Made by a program: the position numbers and the translations under genes. A stretch of DNA of 64,000 nucleotides from Clostridium sp. CX1 (GTDB lineage: Bacteria > Bacillota > Clostridia > Clostridiales > Clostridiaceae). Each line of letters starts with the position of its first letter. The first letter of the stretch is position 1. The notes under the pieces were generated by a model. The model saw nothing but the letters and a program-made list of their open reading frames with translations. It was not told where the DNA came from and did no database searches. This document shows positions 53,855 through 63,193 of this stretch, one piece after another. The DNA lies in contig NZ_JAODOO010000002.1 of NCBI RefSeq assembly GCF_025398335.1, positions 248,001-312,000 on the forward strand. Reading direction: 5' to 3'.

Positions 53855-55570
53855 CTATAAATTAAACTCTTCAACAAGCTTTTCTAATTCTTTGGCGCTT
53901 TCTGCATTGTTATTTGCTTCCCTTATTACAAGTCCATTTTTATTATTAACTTCAGCAGTACTAGAAGCAATATCTTCTGAAGTCTTTGCCACCTCTGACA
54001 CAGAAAGGGCAACTTCCTCCATGCTTTTTGATATATGATCTACAGAAGTAGAAATACTCTTAGAAACCTCTGCAAATTTCTCTACTATATTTTTTACAGT
54101 ATGTCCATCCTTTTTATATTCACTACTTATTAAAATTAATTTGTCATAATCCTTAAGAACATCCTTCTCCACAAACATTAAAATATTCTGAGAGGAGTTT
54201 GTCAGTTTATCAACTGCCTTTAAGACTGTATCCACTTTACTTTGTATTTGTGCAACTGCTTTTGATGACTCTTCTGCAAGCTTTCTCACTTCTTCTGCAA
54301 CAACAGCAAAGCCTTTTCCCTGCTCTCCAGCTCTAGCCGCTTCTATAGCTGCGTTTAGTGCAAGAAGGTTAGTTTGATTTGATATTGCATCTATGCTTTT
54401 TGCCATTTCTAATATCTCATTTACAACCTTTGCTTCTTCCAGCGCCTTCTCTAAACTTACCCTTGTTTGGCTATATATCTTTTCTGCACTTTCCCTTGAT
54501 TGAATAGATTCATTATTCATAGAAGCAGCTTTTTCTTGTATATTTAAAGCAAGATCTAAGCCCTCCTGTGCTTTTTTAGCAGTTGTATTTACCTCCTCCT
54601 TTACTGTTAAAGACATTGAAGCAACTTCTTCAACTGCAGCAGAACATTCTTCCATTCCAGCTGAAATTTCTTCCGTAGAGGCAGATATTTGCTCAACTTC
54701 AGCGCCTATCTCTGCAAACATCTGGTTTGCAGATTCGCTGCTTTCCAGAATGGTAACACTCTTATTTTTAATTTCGCTCATACTTTCATTAAGCTTTTCA
54801 ACGGCATTATTTAGAGATGCGATGATTTGTCCTATTTCATCCTTAGAAACTACCTTCATCTTAAAATTAAGATTTCCTTTTGCTAGCTCTAAAGCACCCT
54901 TTACTACTTCCTGAAGTTGACTTATGATACTTTTTCTTATAACATAGGTAGAAAGAACTCCAACTATAACACTTGTTGTTAAAAATATAACCATCAATTT
55001 TGAAGAAAGGGAAGCAGTTTGTCTAATAGTATCTCCTTTAGACTTAGACATTTCTTCTTGTAAGGTTATTATAGTTTCTATATTTTGTATCAAATTATTC
55101 TGTGGCTTTTCTATTGTAGTCATTACACCTTGAAGTTCTGCATTTGTTAGTCCACTCTTCATACCAGCCTCTATAGCCTTCCCAAAAGCAGAAAAAGTAA
55201 TTTCGTCGTTAGCTAATAGCTCTTTATATACTTCTTTACCTTTTTCAGTGTAAATTAGCGCTCCTAGCTGCTTTTCCTTATCTCTGTAAAGCTCTTCATT
55301 TTCCTCTATTATTTTTTTCTGTTCTTCCATGTATTTCGGTTCATCGCTAATTGCTATATTTCTTACACTAATAGCAATTTTGTTAATATGACCTCTCATT
55401 TCATAGGATAAAGATACTTTTTTGTTGTCAGTAGAAATTAGATCTTCTACTATTTTATTAGTTTGGTTTAGACGAATTATTCCTAGTGAAGATACTGCCA
55501 CTACAAGAATAATCATTAATGAAAATCCAATAAGCAGCTTGTTAGACAATTTAATCTTGTTAAAATTCAT
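53855..55570 (-). CDS. Methyl-accepting chemotaxis protein
   Basis: A 571-residue receptor. Two membrane helices ([20 protein letters not shown] near the N terminus; ~190-210) flank an extracellular four-helix-bundle sensor. A HAMP domain and a long coiled-coil signalling domain follow, with the hairpin tip [40 protein letters not shown]. It senses an unknown stimulus and controls CheA; CheV is also in this window. GGGAGGGG precedes the ATG. Confidence 0.94.
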   Translation of the reverse strand: MNFNKIKLSNKLLIGFSLMIILVVAVSSLGIIRLNQTNKIVEDLISTDNKKVSLSYEMRGHINKIAISVRNIAISDEPKYMEEQKKIIEENEELYRDKEKQLGALIYTEKGKEVYKELLANDEITFSAFGKAIEAGMKSGLTNAELQGVMTTIEKPQNNLIQNIETIITLQEEMSKSKGDTIRQTASLSSKLMVIFLTTSVIVGVLSTYVIRKSIISQLQEVVKGALELAKGNLNFKMKVVSKDEIGQIIASLNNAVEKLNESMSEIKNKSVTILESSESANQMFAEIGAEVEQISASTEEISAGMEECSAAVEEVASMSLTVKEEVNTTAKKAQEGLDLALNIQEKAASMNNESIQSRESAEKIYSQTRVSLEKALEEAKVVNEILEMAKSIDAISNQTNLLALNAAIEAARAGEQGKGFAVVAEEVRKLAEESSKAVAQIQSKVDTVLKAVDKLTNSSQNILMFVEKDVLKDYDKLILISSEYKKDGHTVKNIVEKFAEVSKSISTSVDHISKSMEEVALSVSEVAKTSEDIASSTAEVNNKNGLVIREANNNAESAKELEKLVEEFNL

Positions 55571-55803
55571 AAGACCCCTCCCAATGCATAATACTACTGT
55601 ATGTATAAAAATCGACAGTATATATCATTTATCGCTACTATTTGTAAAACCTTTACTTAAATTTCTAAATTTTTGTATAAAAATTAATGTTAAATTTCTA
55701 TAGTATTTTTAAAAAAATATTTATGCCCCCCCTTAAAAAGTAAAATACTTCCCGTATATATCTGTGAAAAGAATATGATAAGGAAATTTAGGGAGGAACA
55801 ATC

Positions 55804-56922
55804 ATGAAAAAAATTGCATTATTTGTTACAGCTTTAGCTGTATCTTTAAGTTTAGGAGGAAGGGCTTTTGCAGATACAACTGCTGAATCACTTGCAGACA
55901 AGGCTGGCATAACACCAGATAATACTATATTGTATCCTGTAGATCAAGCTTTAGATAACTTGAAGATTGACATGGCTTCCGGTGAAGAGAAAGAGGCTGA
56001 GGCTTTAGTTGAAGTAGCAGAAGAGAGACTTGGAGAAAGTGAAGTAATGGTCACTGAAAATAATGGTGAGCTTTCCACAGAAGCCTTAAATGAGTACAAT
56101 GAAAAAATGACAGAAGCTCAAGATAAAGTAGATAGTGCTATAGAAAAAGCAACTGATGGTACTACAGACAGTGCTATAAAATTAGAGGATTTAGAAAAAC
56201 TAGAAACAACAATAGCTGATAAACAAACAAAATCTATAGAGGTTCTAAAAGGCATAGAAAGCAAAGTTTCTGGAAACGCTAAAGAAACTTTAGCTCTAGT
56301 TATAGAAATGCAAACAAGAAAGAAAGAAGCAGTAGCGGCAGTTGCTCAAGAAAGACAAACACTAATTCAAAATAAGCAGGCAGTAAAGACTGCTGAAAAG
56401 AATCTAGAGCAAGCTAAAAAAGCTGGCGACCAGCAGGCAGTAAAAACTGCTGAAGAAAGCTTAAAACAAGCTCAACAAGCACTAGCTACTCAAACTGAAA
56501 AATTCAACCAAGTAGTTGCTACAAAGAAAGAAGCTATGAAAGGAGGAGTAGGTCAGTTAAAGAAACAAGCAAACAAAGAGAAAAAAGAAGAAGCTAAGGA
56601 TGACACTACACCTCAAGAGGGTACTACCACTGAAAATAAGGATACATCAACTGTAACTGCTCCAGCAGAAAACAGCGAGACTACAACAAAAACAGATGGT
56701 ACTGAGACAACTACAACTACTGAAGCTCCTGTTAACAACGATAGTACAGTTACAAATACTACTAAAGTTGATGTAACAGAGAAGGTAAATAAAGGTCAAG
56801 AGGTAAAAACTAATAAAGAAAATAACTCATCAAAGGAAAATAATGCTAAAGAAAATAAAGGTCAGCAAATAAAATCTGATAAGGAAAATAATTCATCAAA
56901 AGAAAATAAGTCTAATCACTAA
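55804..56922 (+). CDS. Secreted DUF5667-type protein with coiled coil and repetitive tail
   Basis: A 372-residue exported protein. The signal peptide (MKKIALFVTALAVSLSLGGR) is followed by the DUF5667-like segment GITPDNTILYPVDQALDNLK and AEALVEVAEERLGESEVM. Residues ~170-260 form a Lys/Gln/Ala-rich helix, and ~265-372 is a Thr-rich then Lys/Asn/Ser-rich low-complexity tail containing two similar copies of a NKENNSSKEN block. Function unknown; the domain occurs in secreted or membrane proteins of Gram-positives. AGGGAGG is upstream. A divergent MCP gene lies on the other side of the 230-base promoter region. Confidence 0.82.
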   Translation: MKKIALFVTALAVSLSLGGRAFADTTAESLADKAGITPDNTILYPVDQALDNLKIDMASGEEKEAEALVEVAEERLGESEVMVTENNGELSTEALNEYNEKMTEAQDKVDSAIEKATDGTTDSAIKLEDLEKLETTIADKQTKSIEVLKGIESKVSGNAKETLALVIEMQTRKKEAVAAVAQERQTLIQNKQAVKTAEKNLEQAKKAGDQQAVKTAEESLKQAQQALATQTEKFNQVVATKKEAMKGGVGQLKKQANKEKKEEAKDDTTPQEGTTTENKDTSTVTAPAENSETTTKTDGTETTTTTEAPVNNDSTVTNTTKVDVTEKVNKGQEVKTNKENNSSKENNAKENKGQQIKSDKENNSSKENKSNH

Positions 56923-56935
56923 AAGGGCTTAAACT

Positions 56936-56978
56936 AAAAGCCAGTGCTTGCATTGCTTAGCACTGGCTTTTAAGCTTT
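56936..56978 (+). terminator. Terminator of the DUF5667 gene (shared-core family, member 4)
   Basis: AAAAGCCAGTGCT (56936-56948) / AGCACTGGCTTTT (56959-56971). Both arms carry the same change (CAGTG/CACTG), a compensated variation of the family core. Confidence 0.88.
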
Positions 56979-57043
56979 TCTAAACAAATAGTTTTCCTAA
57001 GGGTTAACTACAGTGTATTATTAAAATATCTATAAATTTCAAT

Positions 57044-59254
57044 CTAAAGTATAAACTCACTTTTTTCTCCAGTATAATACAATGTTAGTTGGTGCAGTGC
57101 TCTAGTGCAAGCTATATAGAGAAGTCTTTTATCGAAGTCACTTTTATAATTGACTTTAGAAACATTATAGACAAGCACTACGTCAAATTCTAAACCCTTG
57201 GCTAAATAGGAAGGCACGACTAATAAGGAGTTTTTCTTTTCATAATTTCTATCATTTAAAACCTTTATATCTATGCTGTCCTTTAATCTAATTTGAATAT
57301 CCCTGGCCTCTTCTTTAGTTTTACATATTATAGCTATTGACTTATATCCCCTTTGATAAAACTTACGTACATCTTCACAAAGAGATTTATCTAGTTGATT
57401 TAAATCCTCCATAAATTTAACTTCCGGTTCTGACTCATGTCTCTCGAAAGATATAATATCCTGTTTTTTATTAAGCAGTCTTTGATTAAAGGCATTAATT
57501 TCAAAAGAGGATCTATAACTTTTATTTAGAGTAACCTTAAAGGATTTTGCTTTGAGAAGTATACGCTCCACATAATCGTATATATTGTCATCTCCACTTC
57601 TTTCCAAGGTCTGGTTAAAGTCCCCTAACACAGTATATTTTGCGTTTCTAAATAATAGATTAAAAATGTGATAGTGAATAGGATAATAGTCCTGTGCCTC
57701 ATCTATTACTACCTGTTTAATTTCACCAAAGTCTTCATTACCTGCCATTTTAAGCTTAATGTATAAAAGAGCAGCGGAATCCTCATAGGATATAAATCCT
57801 CTATTAAGGTTTTTATTAGTTTCAGTTATAATTTTTTCTATGTTATCAGGCAGCTTAATACCTTTAGATAACCTAAAAAACAAGTCCTTATCCTTAAAAA
57901 TCAGCTTATATAATCTCATGTAATCTATCTCAGTAAAACTGTGAATGTACTCCATAAGTTTATTAGCTTCTTTAATAGCTATAAGCCTACTAAAGGACTT
58001 TATTTCAAGACTATGAGATTCCGTAGTTCTTTCCACAACCTTTTCAATGGCTTCAAGTCTTTTCTTTCTTAGAGGATGAATCTTATTGAGTATCATGTTT
58101 TCTAGTCTCTTTAGCCTTTTGGCTGCTGGCATATTAATCTTATTATTAAGAAATACATCTTTTAACTGTTGTGCTGTTTCAATTATTTTCCCGTTATAGT
58201 AAACATCTTTAAAGGGAATTAATTTTCTCTCATAGTATTTAATCACTCTATCAATTATTTCTACAAATTCACTGGAACCCTTAAATTTTATACTTTCAAG
58301 TTTAATAACAAACTCTTCGCTTCCCTGCAGCTCCATGAGCCTTTCCATCTGATTTTGTCTTTTCTCACCTTGAACAAAATCATCAAAGGTTAGCTGTTCT
58401 ACATTTTCTTCTCCTAGCTCTGGCAGTACGTCAGATATATATTTACTAAATATTGAATTAGGAGAAATTATCATAACATTATTTGCACTTAACTTTGAGT
58501 TTAAGCCTTCATAAAGTAAAAAGGCTATTCTATGCAGTGCAATAGAGGTTTTTCCACTTCCTGCTGCGCCTTGCACAATTAAAAGATCACTTTCGGTATT
58601 TCTTATAATAAGATCCTGCTCCTTTTGAATAGTTTCAACTATACTTTTCATTTTAGGAGAAGAGTTTCTGCCTAATATCTCCTGAAGTATTTCATCATTT
58701 ATTTTTATACTGCTGTCGAAAAAATACTTAAGCTTAGAATCTTCAATTTTATACTGCCTTTTTAGCAAAACCTCTCCATTGACAATACCTGCTGGAGACT
58801 TATAGAAAGCCTTTCCTAATTCATTTCTATAAAATATGCTGGATATAGGAGCTCGCCAGTCGTATACATAGATATCCTCCTTTTCCGAATCCATTAAATT
58901 ACATAGACCAATATAAATTTTCTCCCTATCCCCAAAGCCTTCTTCCGAAAAATCAAACCTTCCAAAGTAGGGAACTTTAATCAGCCTATTATATCTGTCA
59001 ATTCTTTTTTCTGTTCCTATATAATCTCTTGTTTTTGTATCAGCTTCATTTAAATATGCTATCATCTCTGGTATTTTGTCAAAGTCCTCTGAACCGTGAG
59101 AAGTATTCTCCCACATTTCTCTTCTTGAAGATATAACATTACCTAGTTTTAAATTTAAAGCTTCCTCTTCCTTTTTAATTTCCTTTTTAATAATAGATAA
59201 AGTTTTTTCAAGATAATCTAATTCTTCTTTTTGGCTCTCATCAAAATTATTCAT
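57044..59254 (-). CDS. helD: HelD-type RNA polymerase recycling motor (UvrD/Rep-like ATPase)
   Basis: A 736-residue superfamily 1 helicase-like protein. The N-terminal ~70 residues form an antiparallel coiled coil that in HelD enters the polymerase secondary channel. Walker A is GAAGSGKTSIALHR (residues 229-242); Walker B-like VVIDEAQDYYPIHY and the later motifs LGDFNQTLERSGD, LNKSYRSS and LLYIACTRALHQLTLYYTG follow. HelD removes stalled RNA polymerase from nucleic acid with ATP. The length and the coiled coil separate it from UvrD and PcrA. AGGAGAG precedes the ATG. Confidence 0.9.
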   Translation of the reverse strand: MNNFDESQKEELDYLEKTLSIIKKEIKKEEEALNLKLGNVISSRREMWENTSHGSEDFDKIPEMIAYLNEADTKTRDYIGTEKRIDRYNRLIKVPYFGRFDFSEEGFGDREKIYIGLCNLMDSEKEDIYVYDWRAPISSIFYRNELGKAFYKSPAGIVNGEVLLKRQYKIEDSKLKYFFDSSIKINDEILQEILGRNSSPKMKSIVETIQKEQDLIIRNTESDLLIVQGAAGSGKTSIALHRIAFLLYEGLNSKLSANNVMIISPNSIFSKYISDVLPELGEENVEQLTFDDFVQGEKRQNQMERLMELQGSEEFVIKLESIKFKGSSEFVEIIDRVIKYYERKLIPFKDVYYNGKIIETAQQLKDVFLNNKINMPAAKRLKRLENMILNKIHPLRKKRLEAIEKVVERTTESHSLEIKSFSRLIAIKEANKLMEYIHSFTEIDYMRLYKLIFKDKDLFFRLSKGIKLPDNIEKIITETNKNLNRGFISYEDSAALLYIKLKMAGNEDFGEIKQVVIDEAQDYYPIHYHIFNLLFRNAKYTVLGDFNQTLERSGDDNIYDYVERILLKAKSFKVTLNKSYRSSFEINAFNQRLLNKKQDIISFERHESEPEVKFMEDLNQLDKSLCEDVRKFYQRGYKSIAIICKTKEEARDIQIRLKDSIDIKVLNDRNYEKKNSLLVVPSYLAKGLEFDVVLVYNVSKVNYKSDFDKRLLYIACTRALHQLTLYYTGEKSEFIL

Positions 59255-59404
59255 TTAATCACTCTCCTATAATTTTAAAATAAAATCTTGACATTACCAT
59301 TAATGTTGTGATAAGATTATTGTGTAAAATAATTAATTATGATAAAATCGTTATAATTCTGCACAAAACTTAATTATACTCTTAGAATATAACTTTGTAA
59401 AGAT

Positions 59405-59443
59405 AAAAGCCAATGCCTAATTAAATTAAGCATTGGCTTTTGA
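59405..59443 (-). terminator. Terminator of clpB (shared-core family, member 5)
   Basis: AAAAGCCAATGC (59405-59416) / GCATTGGCTTTT (59430-59441). On the minus strand it continues into TTTTATCTTTAC. Confidence 0.87.
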
Positions 59444-59448
59444 ATATG

Positions 59449-62049
59449 CTATTCAACTATAATTACAATATTATCATCCTTACCATCTACAACTATAGTA
59501 GAGCCATCGTAAACTTCACCGGCTATTATTTTTCTAGCTATATTAGTTTCCAGAGTGTTTTCAATATATCTTCTTAGTGGTCTAGCTCCATAAACTGGAT
59601 CATAACCTTCCTCCGCTAAAAGCTCTTTAGCCTCTTCAGTAACCTTCATAGTGATATTTCTGTCCTTAAGTCTCTTTCTTACATCTTGAAGGAATATATC
59701 TATTATTTTCTTAATACCTTCATTGTTTAGTGGTCTAAATAATATAATGTCATCTAATCTATTTAAAAATTCAGGTTTAAATCTTCCCTTCATTTCCTTC
59801 ATTACTGCATTCCTAATATTTTCATCAATAGAATTTTCACTTTTATTTTCAAGAAGATAACTGCTTCCTATATTAGAAGTCATTATTATTATTGTGTTCT
59901 TAAAATCAATAGTTTTTCCTTTATTGTCTGTAAGCCTTCCGTCATCTAAAATTTGAAGAAATACATTAAAGACATCCTCATGGGCTTTTTCTATTTCATC
60001 AAATAAGATTACTGAATAGGGTTTTCTTCTAACAGCTTCTGTTAGCTGTCCTCCTTCTTCATAGCCTACATATCCTGGAGGTGCTCCTATAAGTCTTGAT
60101 ACTGAATACTTTTCCATATACTCAGACATATCTATTCTAATAATATTTTCCTCACTATCAAAAAGATTTCTAGCTAAGGTCTTTGCAAGCTCTGTTTTAC
60201 CTACTCCTGTTGGTCCCAGGAATATAAAGGAACCTATTGGTCTTCTTTCATCCTTCATACCAGCTCTCGCTCTTATAACTGCATTAGACACACTTCTTGT
60301 TGCCTCTTCTTGACCTATAACCCTCTTTTGTAAATCCTCTTCAAGGTTTAACAGTTTTTCCCGTTCTCCTTCTACTAATTTAGACATAGGAATTCCAGTC
60401 CATTTAGCTACTATTTCAGATATCTCATTTTCCGTTACCTCTTCTTTTAGTAGAGCACCTTCATAATTTTCCTTCATTTCCTCTTCTTTTTTCTTTATTT
60501 CAGCCTCAAGCTTAGGAATAAGACCATACCTCAATTCTGCTACTTTATTTAAGTCATATTCTCTTTCGTATTTTTCAATGTTTCCTCTTGCCTCATCTAA
60601 TTGCGCCTTTAGATTTCTTATTTGGAGTATATGTCCCTTCTCTTTATCATATTTAGCTGTCATTTCATCATTTTTTTCCTTAAGCTCTGCAAGCTCTTTG
60701 TCTAACACTTCTAGCCTTGATTTTGATGCCTCATCATTTTCCTTTGATAAAGCCTCTTTTTCCGTTTCTAATTGAAAGAGTTTTCTTCTAACCATATCTA
60801 ATTCTGTTGGAAGAGAATCTATTTCGCTTCTTATCATAGCACCAGCTTCATCAATTAAGTCAATAGCCTTATCTGGCAGAAATCTTCCTTGAATATATCT
60901 ATGTGATAGCTTTGAAGCTGCCACAATAGCAGAATCATGAATTCTAATACCATGATGAATTTCAAATCTTTCCTTCAACCCTCTAAGTATAGAAATAGTA
61001 TCTTCCACAGTAGGTTCATCTACAGTTACCTTCTGAAATCTTCTCTCTAAGGCCTTATCCTTTTCAATATACTGTCTATATTCATCAAAGGTAGTTGCAC
61101 CTATACAATGAAGTTCTCCTCTGGCAAGTAGTGGCTTAATAAGATTGCCAGCATCCATAGCTCCTTCTGTTTTACCAGCTCCCACTATGGTGTGAATTTC
61201 ATCTATAAATAATATTATTCTTCCATTGGAGCCTTGCACTTCCTTAAGTACAGCCTTCAATCTTTCTTCGAATTCCCCTCTGTATTTAGCTCCAGCAATT
61301 AAAGCTCCCATATCTAAGGAGAATATTATCTTATCCTTTAACCCTTCAGGAACATCTCCTCTTACAATTCTTTCTGCTAGACCTTCTACTATAGCAGTTT
61401 TACCTACACCTGGCTCTCCGATTAATACTGGATTATTTTTAGTTCTTCTCGAAAGAATTCTAACAGTTCTTCTTATTTCTTCATCCCTTCCTATAACAGG
61501 ATCTAACTTATGCTTTTTAGCTAATTCTACTAAGTTTGTTCCATACTTAGCTAATGCATCATAGGTTCCTTCAGGATCTTGAGTATCCACCCTTTGACTA
61601 CCCCTTACTTGAGATAACACCTTCATAAACTCTGATTTTTTTATATCAAATTTAGCTAATAGGCTTCCTACCAACCCTTTATCATCTATATCCATAATAG
61701 CTAACATAACATGTTCTACACTAATGTAGGAATCCTTAAACTTTTCAGCTATAGAATCTGCCTTAACTAAAACCTCTTCTATTCTCCTAGTTGCATAAAC
61801 CGCTGAGTTTTGAGCTCCTTCTCCTAAAACTTTAGGCATCTTATCTAACTGAAGGTGTATATCTTCCTTTAAAGCCTTGATATTCACACCTATCTTCTCA
61901 AATATGTTAGGTACTAACCCATCTTCTTGGTTTACTAAAGCTGAAAACAGATGAATTACATCTACCTGTTGATGGTTATACTTAACCGCTGTTAGTTGGG
62001 CATCATTTAAACTTTGTTGTACTCTTATAGTCATTTTTTCTATGTTCAT
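59449..62049 (-). CDS. clpB: ATP-dependent disaggregase ClpB
   Basis: About 866 residues. It has an N domain (MTIRVQQSLNDAQLTAVKYN), NBD1 with Walker A GEPGVGKTAIVEGLA, a long coiled-coil middle domain (~400-520) and NBD2 with GPTGVGKTELAKTLA, SEYMEKYSVSRLIGAPPGYV and DILFRPL-type ending. The middle domain and absence of an IGF loop identify ClpB, not ClpA/C. It rescues aggregated proteins with DnaK. Start ATG 62049 follows GGAG at good spacing and gives MNIEKMTIR; the longer in-frame start at 62112 would run across the promoter and CtsR box. Confidence 0.95.
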   Translation of the reverse strand: MNIEKMTIRVQQSLNDAQLTAVKYNHQQVDVIHLFSALVNQEDGLVPNIFEKIGVNIKALKEDIHLQLDKMPKVLGEGAQNSAVYATRRIEEVLVKADSIAEKFKDSYISVEHVMLAIMDIDDKGLVGSLLAKFDIKKSEFMKVLSQVRGSQRVDTQDPEGTYDALAKYGTNLVELAKKHKLDPVIGRDEEIRRTVRILSRRTKNNPVLIGEPGVGKTAIVEGLAERIVRGDVPEGLKDKIIFSLDMGALIAGAKYRGEFEERLKAVLKEVQGSNGRIILFIDEIHTIVGAGKTEGAMDAGNLIKPLLARGELHCIGATTFDEYRQYIEKDKALERRFQKVTVDEPTVEDTISILRGLKERFEIHHGIRIHDSAIVAASKLSHRYIQGRFLPDKAIDLIDEAGAMIRSEIDSLPTELDMVRRKLFQLETEKEALSKENDEASKSRLEVLDKELAELKEKNDEMTAKYDKEKGHILQIRNLKAQLDEARGNIEKYEREYDLNKVAELRYGLIPKLEAEIKKKEEEMKENYEGALLKEEVTENEISEIVAKWTGIPMSKLVEGEREKLLNLEEDLQKRVIGQEEATRSVSNAVIRARAGMKDERRPIGSFIFLGPTGVGKTELAKTLARNLFDSEENIIRIDMSEYMEKYSVSRLIGAPPGYVGYEEGGQLTEAVRRKPYSVILFDEIEKAHEDVFNVFLQILDDGRLTDNKGKTIDFKNTIIIMTSNIGSSYLLENKSENSIDENIRNAVMKEMKGRFKPEFLNRLDDIILFRPLNNEGIKKIIDIFLQDVRKRLKDRNITMKVTEEAKELLAEEGYDPVYGARPLRRYIENTLETNIARKIIAGEVYDGSTIVVDGKDDNIVIIVE

Positions 62050-62093
62050 ATTCAGCTTCTCCTCTCCTGTTGTTATTTTTAATCTATAATTAA

Positions 62094-62122
62094 ATAATAA
62101 TACAAAGGTCAAAGAAAGTCAA
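62094..62122 (-). promoter_or_regulatory. Predicted sigma-A promoter of clpB
   Basis: On the minus strand TTGACT (62122-62117), 17 bases, TATTAT (62099-62094). The -35 hexamer lies inside the CtsR operator, so bound repressor would block it. Confidence 0.65.
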
Positions 62123-62123
62123 A
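62107..62123 (+). promoter_or_regulatory. CtsR operator upstream of clpB
   Basis: GGTCAAAGAAAGTCAAA matches the CtsR heptad repeat (A/G-GTCAAA-N3-A/G-GTCAAA). It overlaps the predicted clpB -35 region. CtsR represses clp genes until heat or protein stress inactivates it. Confidence 0.88.
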
Positions 62124-62168
62124 GTGCATTTTTACTTTGATTTTATGTCTATTATATTCAAAAACAGC

Positions 62169-62205
62169 AAACCAATGCTTAGTCCTATTAAGCATTGGTT
62201 TTTCA
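62169..62205 (-). terminator. Terminator of the EFR1 gene (shared-core family, member 6)
   Basis: AAACCAATGCTT (62169-62180) / AAGCATTGGTTT (62190-62201), 9-base loop. On the minus strand it is followed by GCTGTTTTTG. Confidence 0.75.
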
Positions 62206-62240
62206 TACAGTATATTTAAGTATACTTAATTACAATTCCA

Positions 62241-63032
62241 TTAACTATTTACCTTCATTTCCTCTACAGTAATATTAGGATTTTTGTATCTTCCCTTACT
62301 CTCTGTACCTTTACCATATTGAATAGCTCCAACTGGACAAAGATGAATACAGGCTAGGCATTGAGTACAGACTTTTCCCCATTTAGGTTTTCCCTCTACC
62401 TTTATAGTTTTGCAGTTACATACACTTTCGCAAATACCACAGCCTGTGCAATTATCCTTTGCATAAAACTTTTTAGTATTAGCAGCACCTTTAGCAAATA
62501 GAGGATTGATAACACCGGTTAAAAGACCTGGCATAGCTCCCTTAGTAATTTGAAAGACATTCTTCTTTCTTTCCTTTATAACTTTGTTTATATTTTTTAA
62601 GCTTTCTTCTGCAGCTAAAAGCTTTTTCTTCTCTATTTCCTTTGAGTCAACATTACCCATGATAATGTAGTTGTTAGGCATTTCAATAGAAAAGCCACTA
62701 TTTAAATTTAAATTCTTTTTCCTTAAGGCATCACCTAAAACCTTCATAGTGTTTCCTATATTTGCCCCACAGGTTGCTACAGAAAAAATGTAGTTATCTT
62801 TATAATTATTAAGTTTTAGTTTTTCAATAAACTCAATAACCATCTTCGGTGGTGCCCAAGCGTACACTGGATATACAAAACCTATAACTTCATTATCCTT
62901 TAGAGTATAATTGAAGTCAGCATCTTTTTTGCCCATTTCTGCTGCTATAGATATTAGCCTATCATCGTTATCCTCCGCAATGCTTTTGGCTACTTGCAGT
63001 GAATTCCCCGTTCCAGAAAAATAAAATATCAT
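62241..63032 (-). CDS. EFR1-family ferredoxin with flavodoxin domain
   Basis: A 263-residue electron-transfer protein. The N-terminal half is a flavodoxin-like domain (MIFYFSGTGNSLQVAKSIAE, GFVYPVYAWAPPKMV). The C-terminal part has two 4Fe-4S motifs, CTGCGICESVCNC and CTQCLACIHLCPVGAI. It is a flavodoxin-ferredoxin fusion common in clostridia and probably passes electrons between low-potential carriers and an unknown enzyme. GAGGGG precedes the ATG. Single gene. Confidence 0.93.
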   Translation of the reverse strand: MIFYFSGTGNSLQVAKSIAEDNDDRLISIAAEMGKKDADFNYTLKDNEVIGFVYPVYAWAPPKMVIEFIEKLKLNNYKDNYIFSVATCGANIGNTMKVLGDALRKKNLNLNSGFSIEMPNNYIIMGNVDSKEIEKKKLLAAEESLKNINKVIKERKKNVFQITKGAMPGLLTGVINPLFAKGAANTKKFYAKDNCTGCGICESVCNCKTIKVEGKPKWGKVCTQCLACIHLCPVGAIQYGKGTESKGRYKNPNITVEEMKVNS

Positions 63033-63141
63033 ATTATCCCCTCTTTTTTCTTATACTTTATAATTATTATATTTTATCATAAATAGGTGTGAATTTTTGC
63101 TATAATCTAAAAAGCTTTTTAACATTTTTTCACAGAAAGTT

Positions 63142-63182
63142 TAAGGTCAATGCTCAAGTTTTATTGAGCATTGACCTTTAGA
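63142..63182 (-). terminator. Terminator of dapL (shared-core family, member 7)
   Basis: AAGGTCAATGCTCAA / TTGAGCATTGACCTT, 6-base loop; on the minus strand it is followed by AAACTTTCTGTG, so its T-tract is poor. It is the most diverged member of the family. Confidence 0.65.
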
Positions 63183-63193
63183 ACTCTATTCTT

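Noticed and set aside
55590-55650. Sigma-D promoter for the MCP gene
   Set aside because: A CGAT core is present, but no TAAA at the expected 15-base distance.
62050-62160. CIRCE element upstream of clpB
   Set aside because: No TTAGCACTC-N9-GAGTGCTAA; the CtsR box explains regulation.
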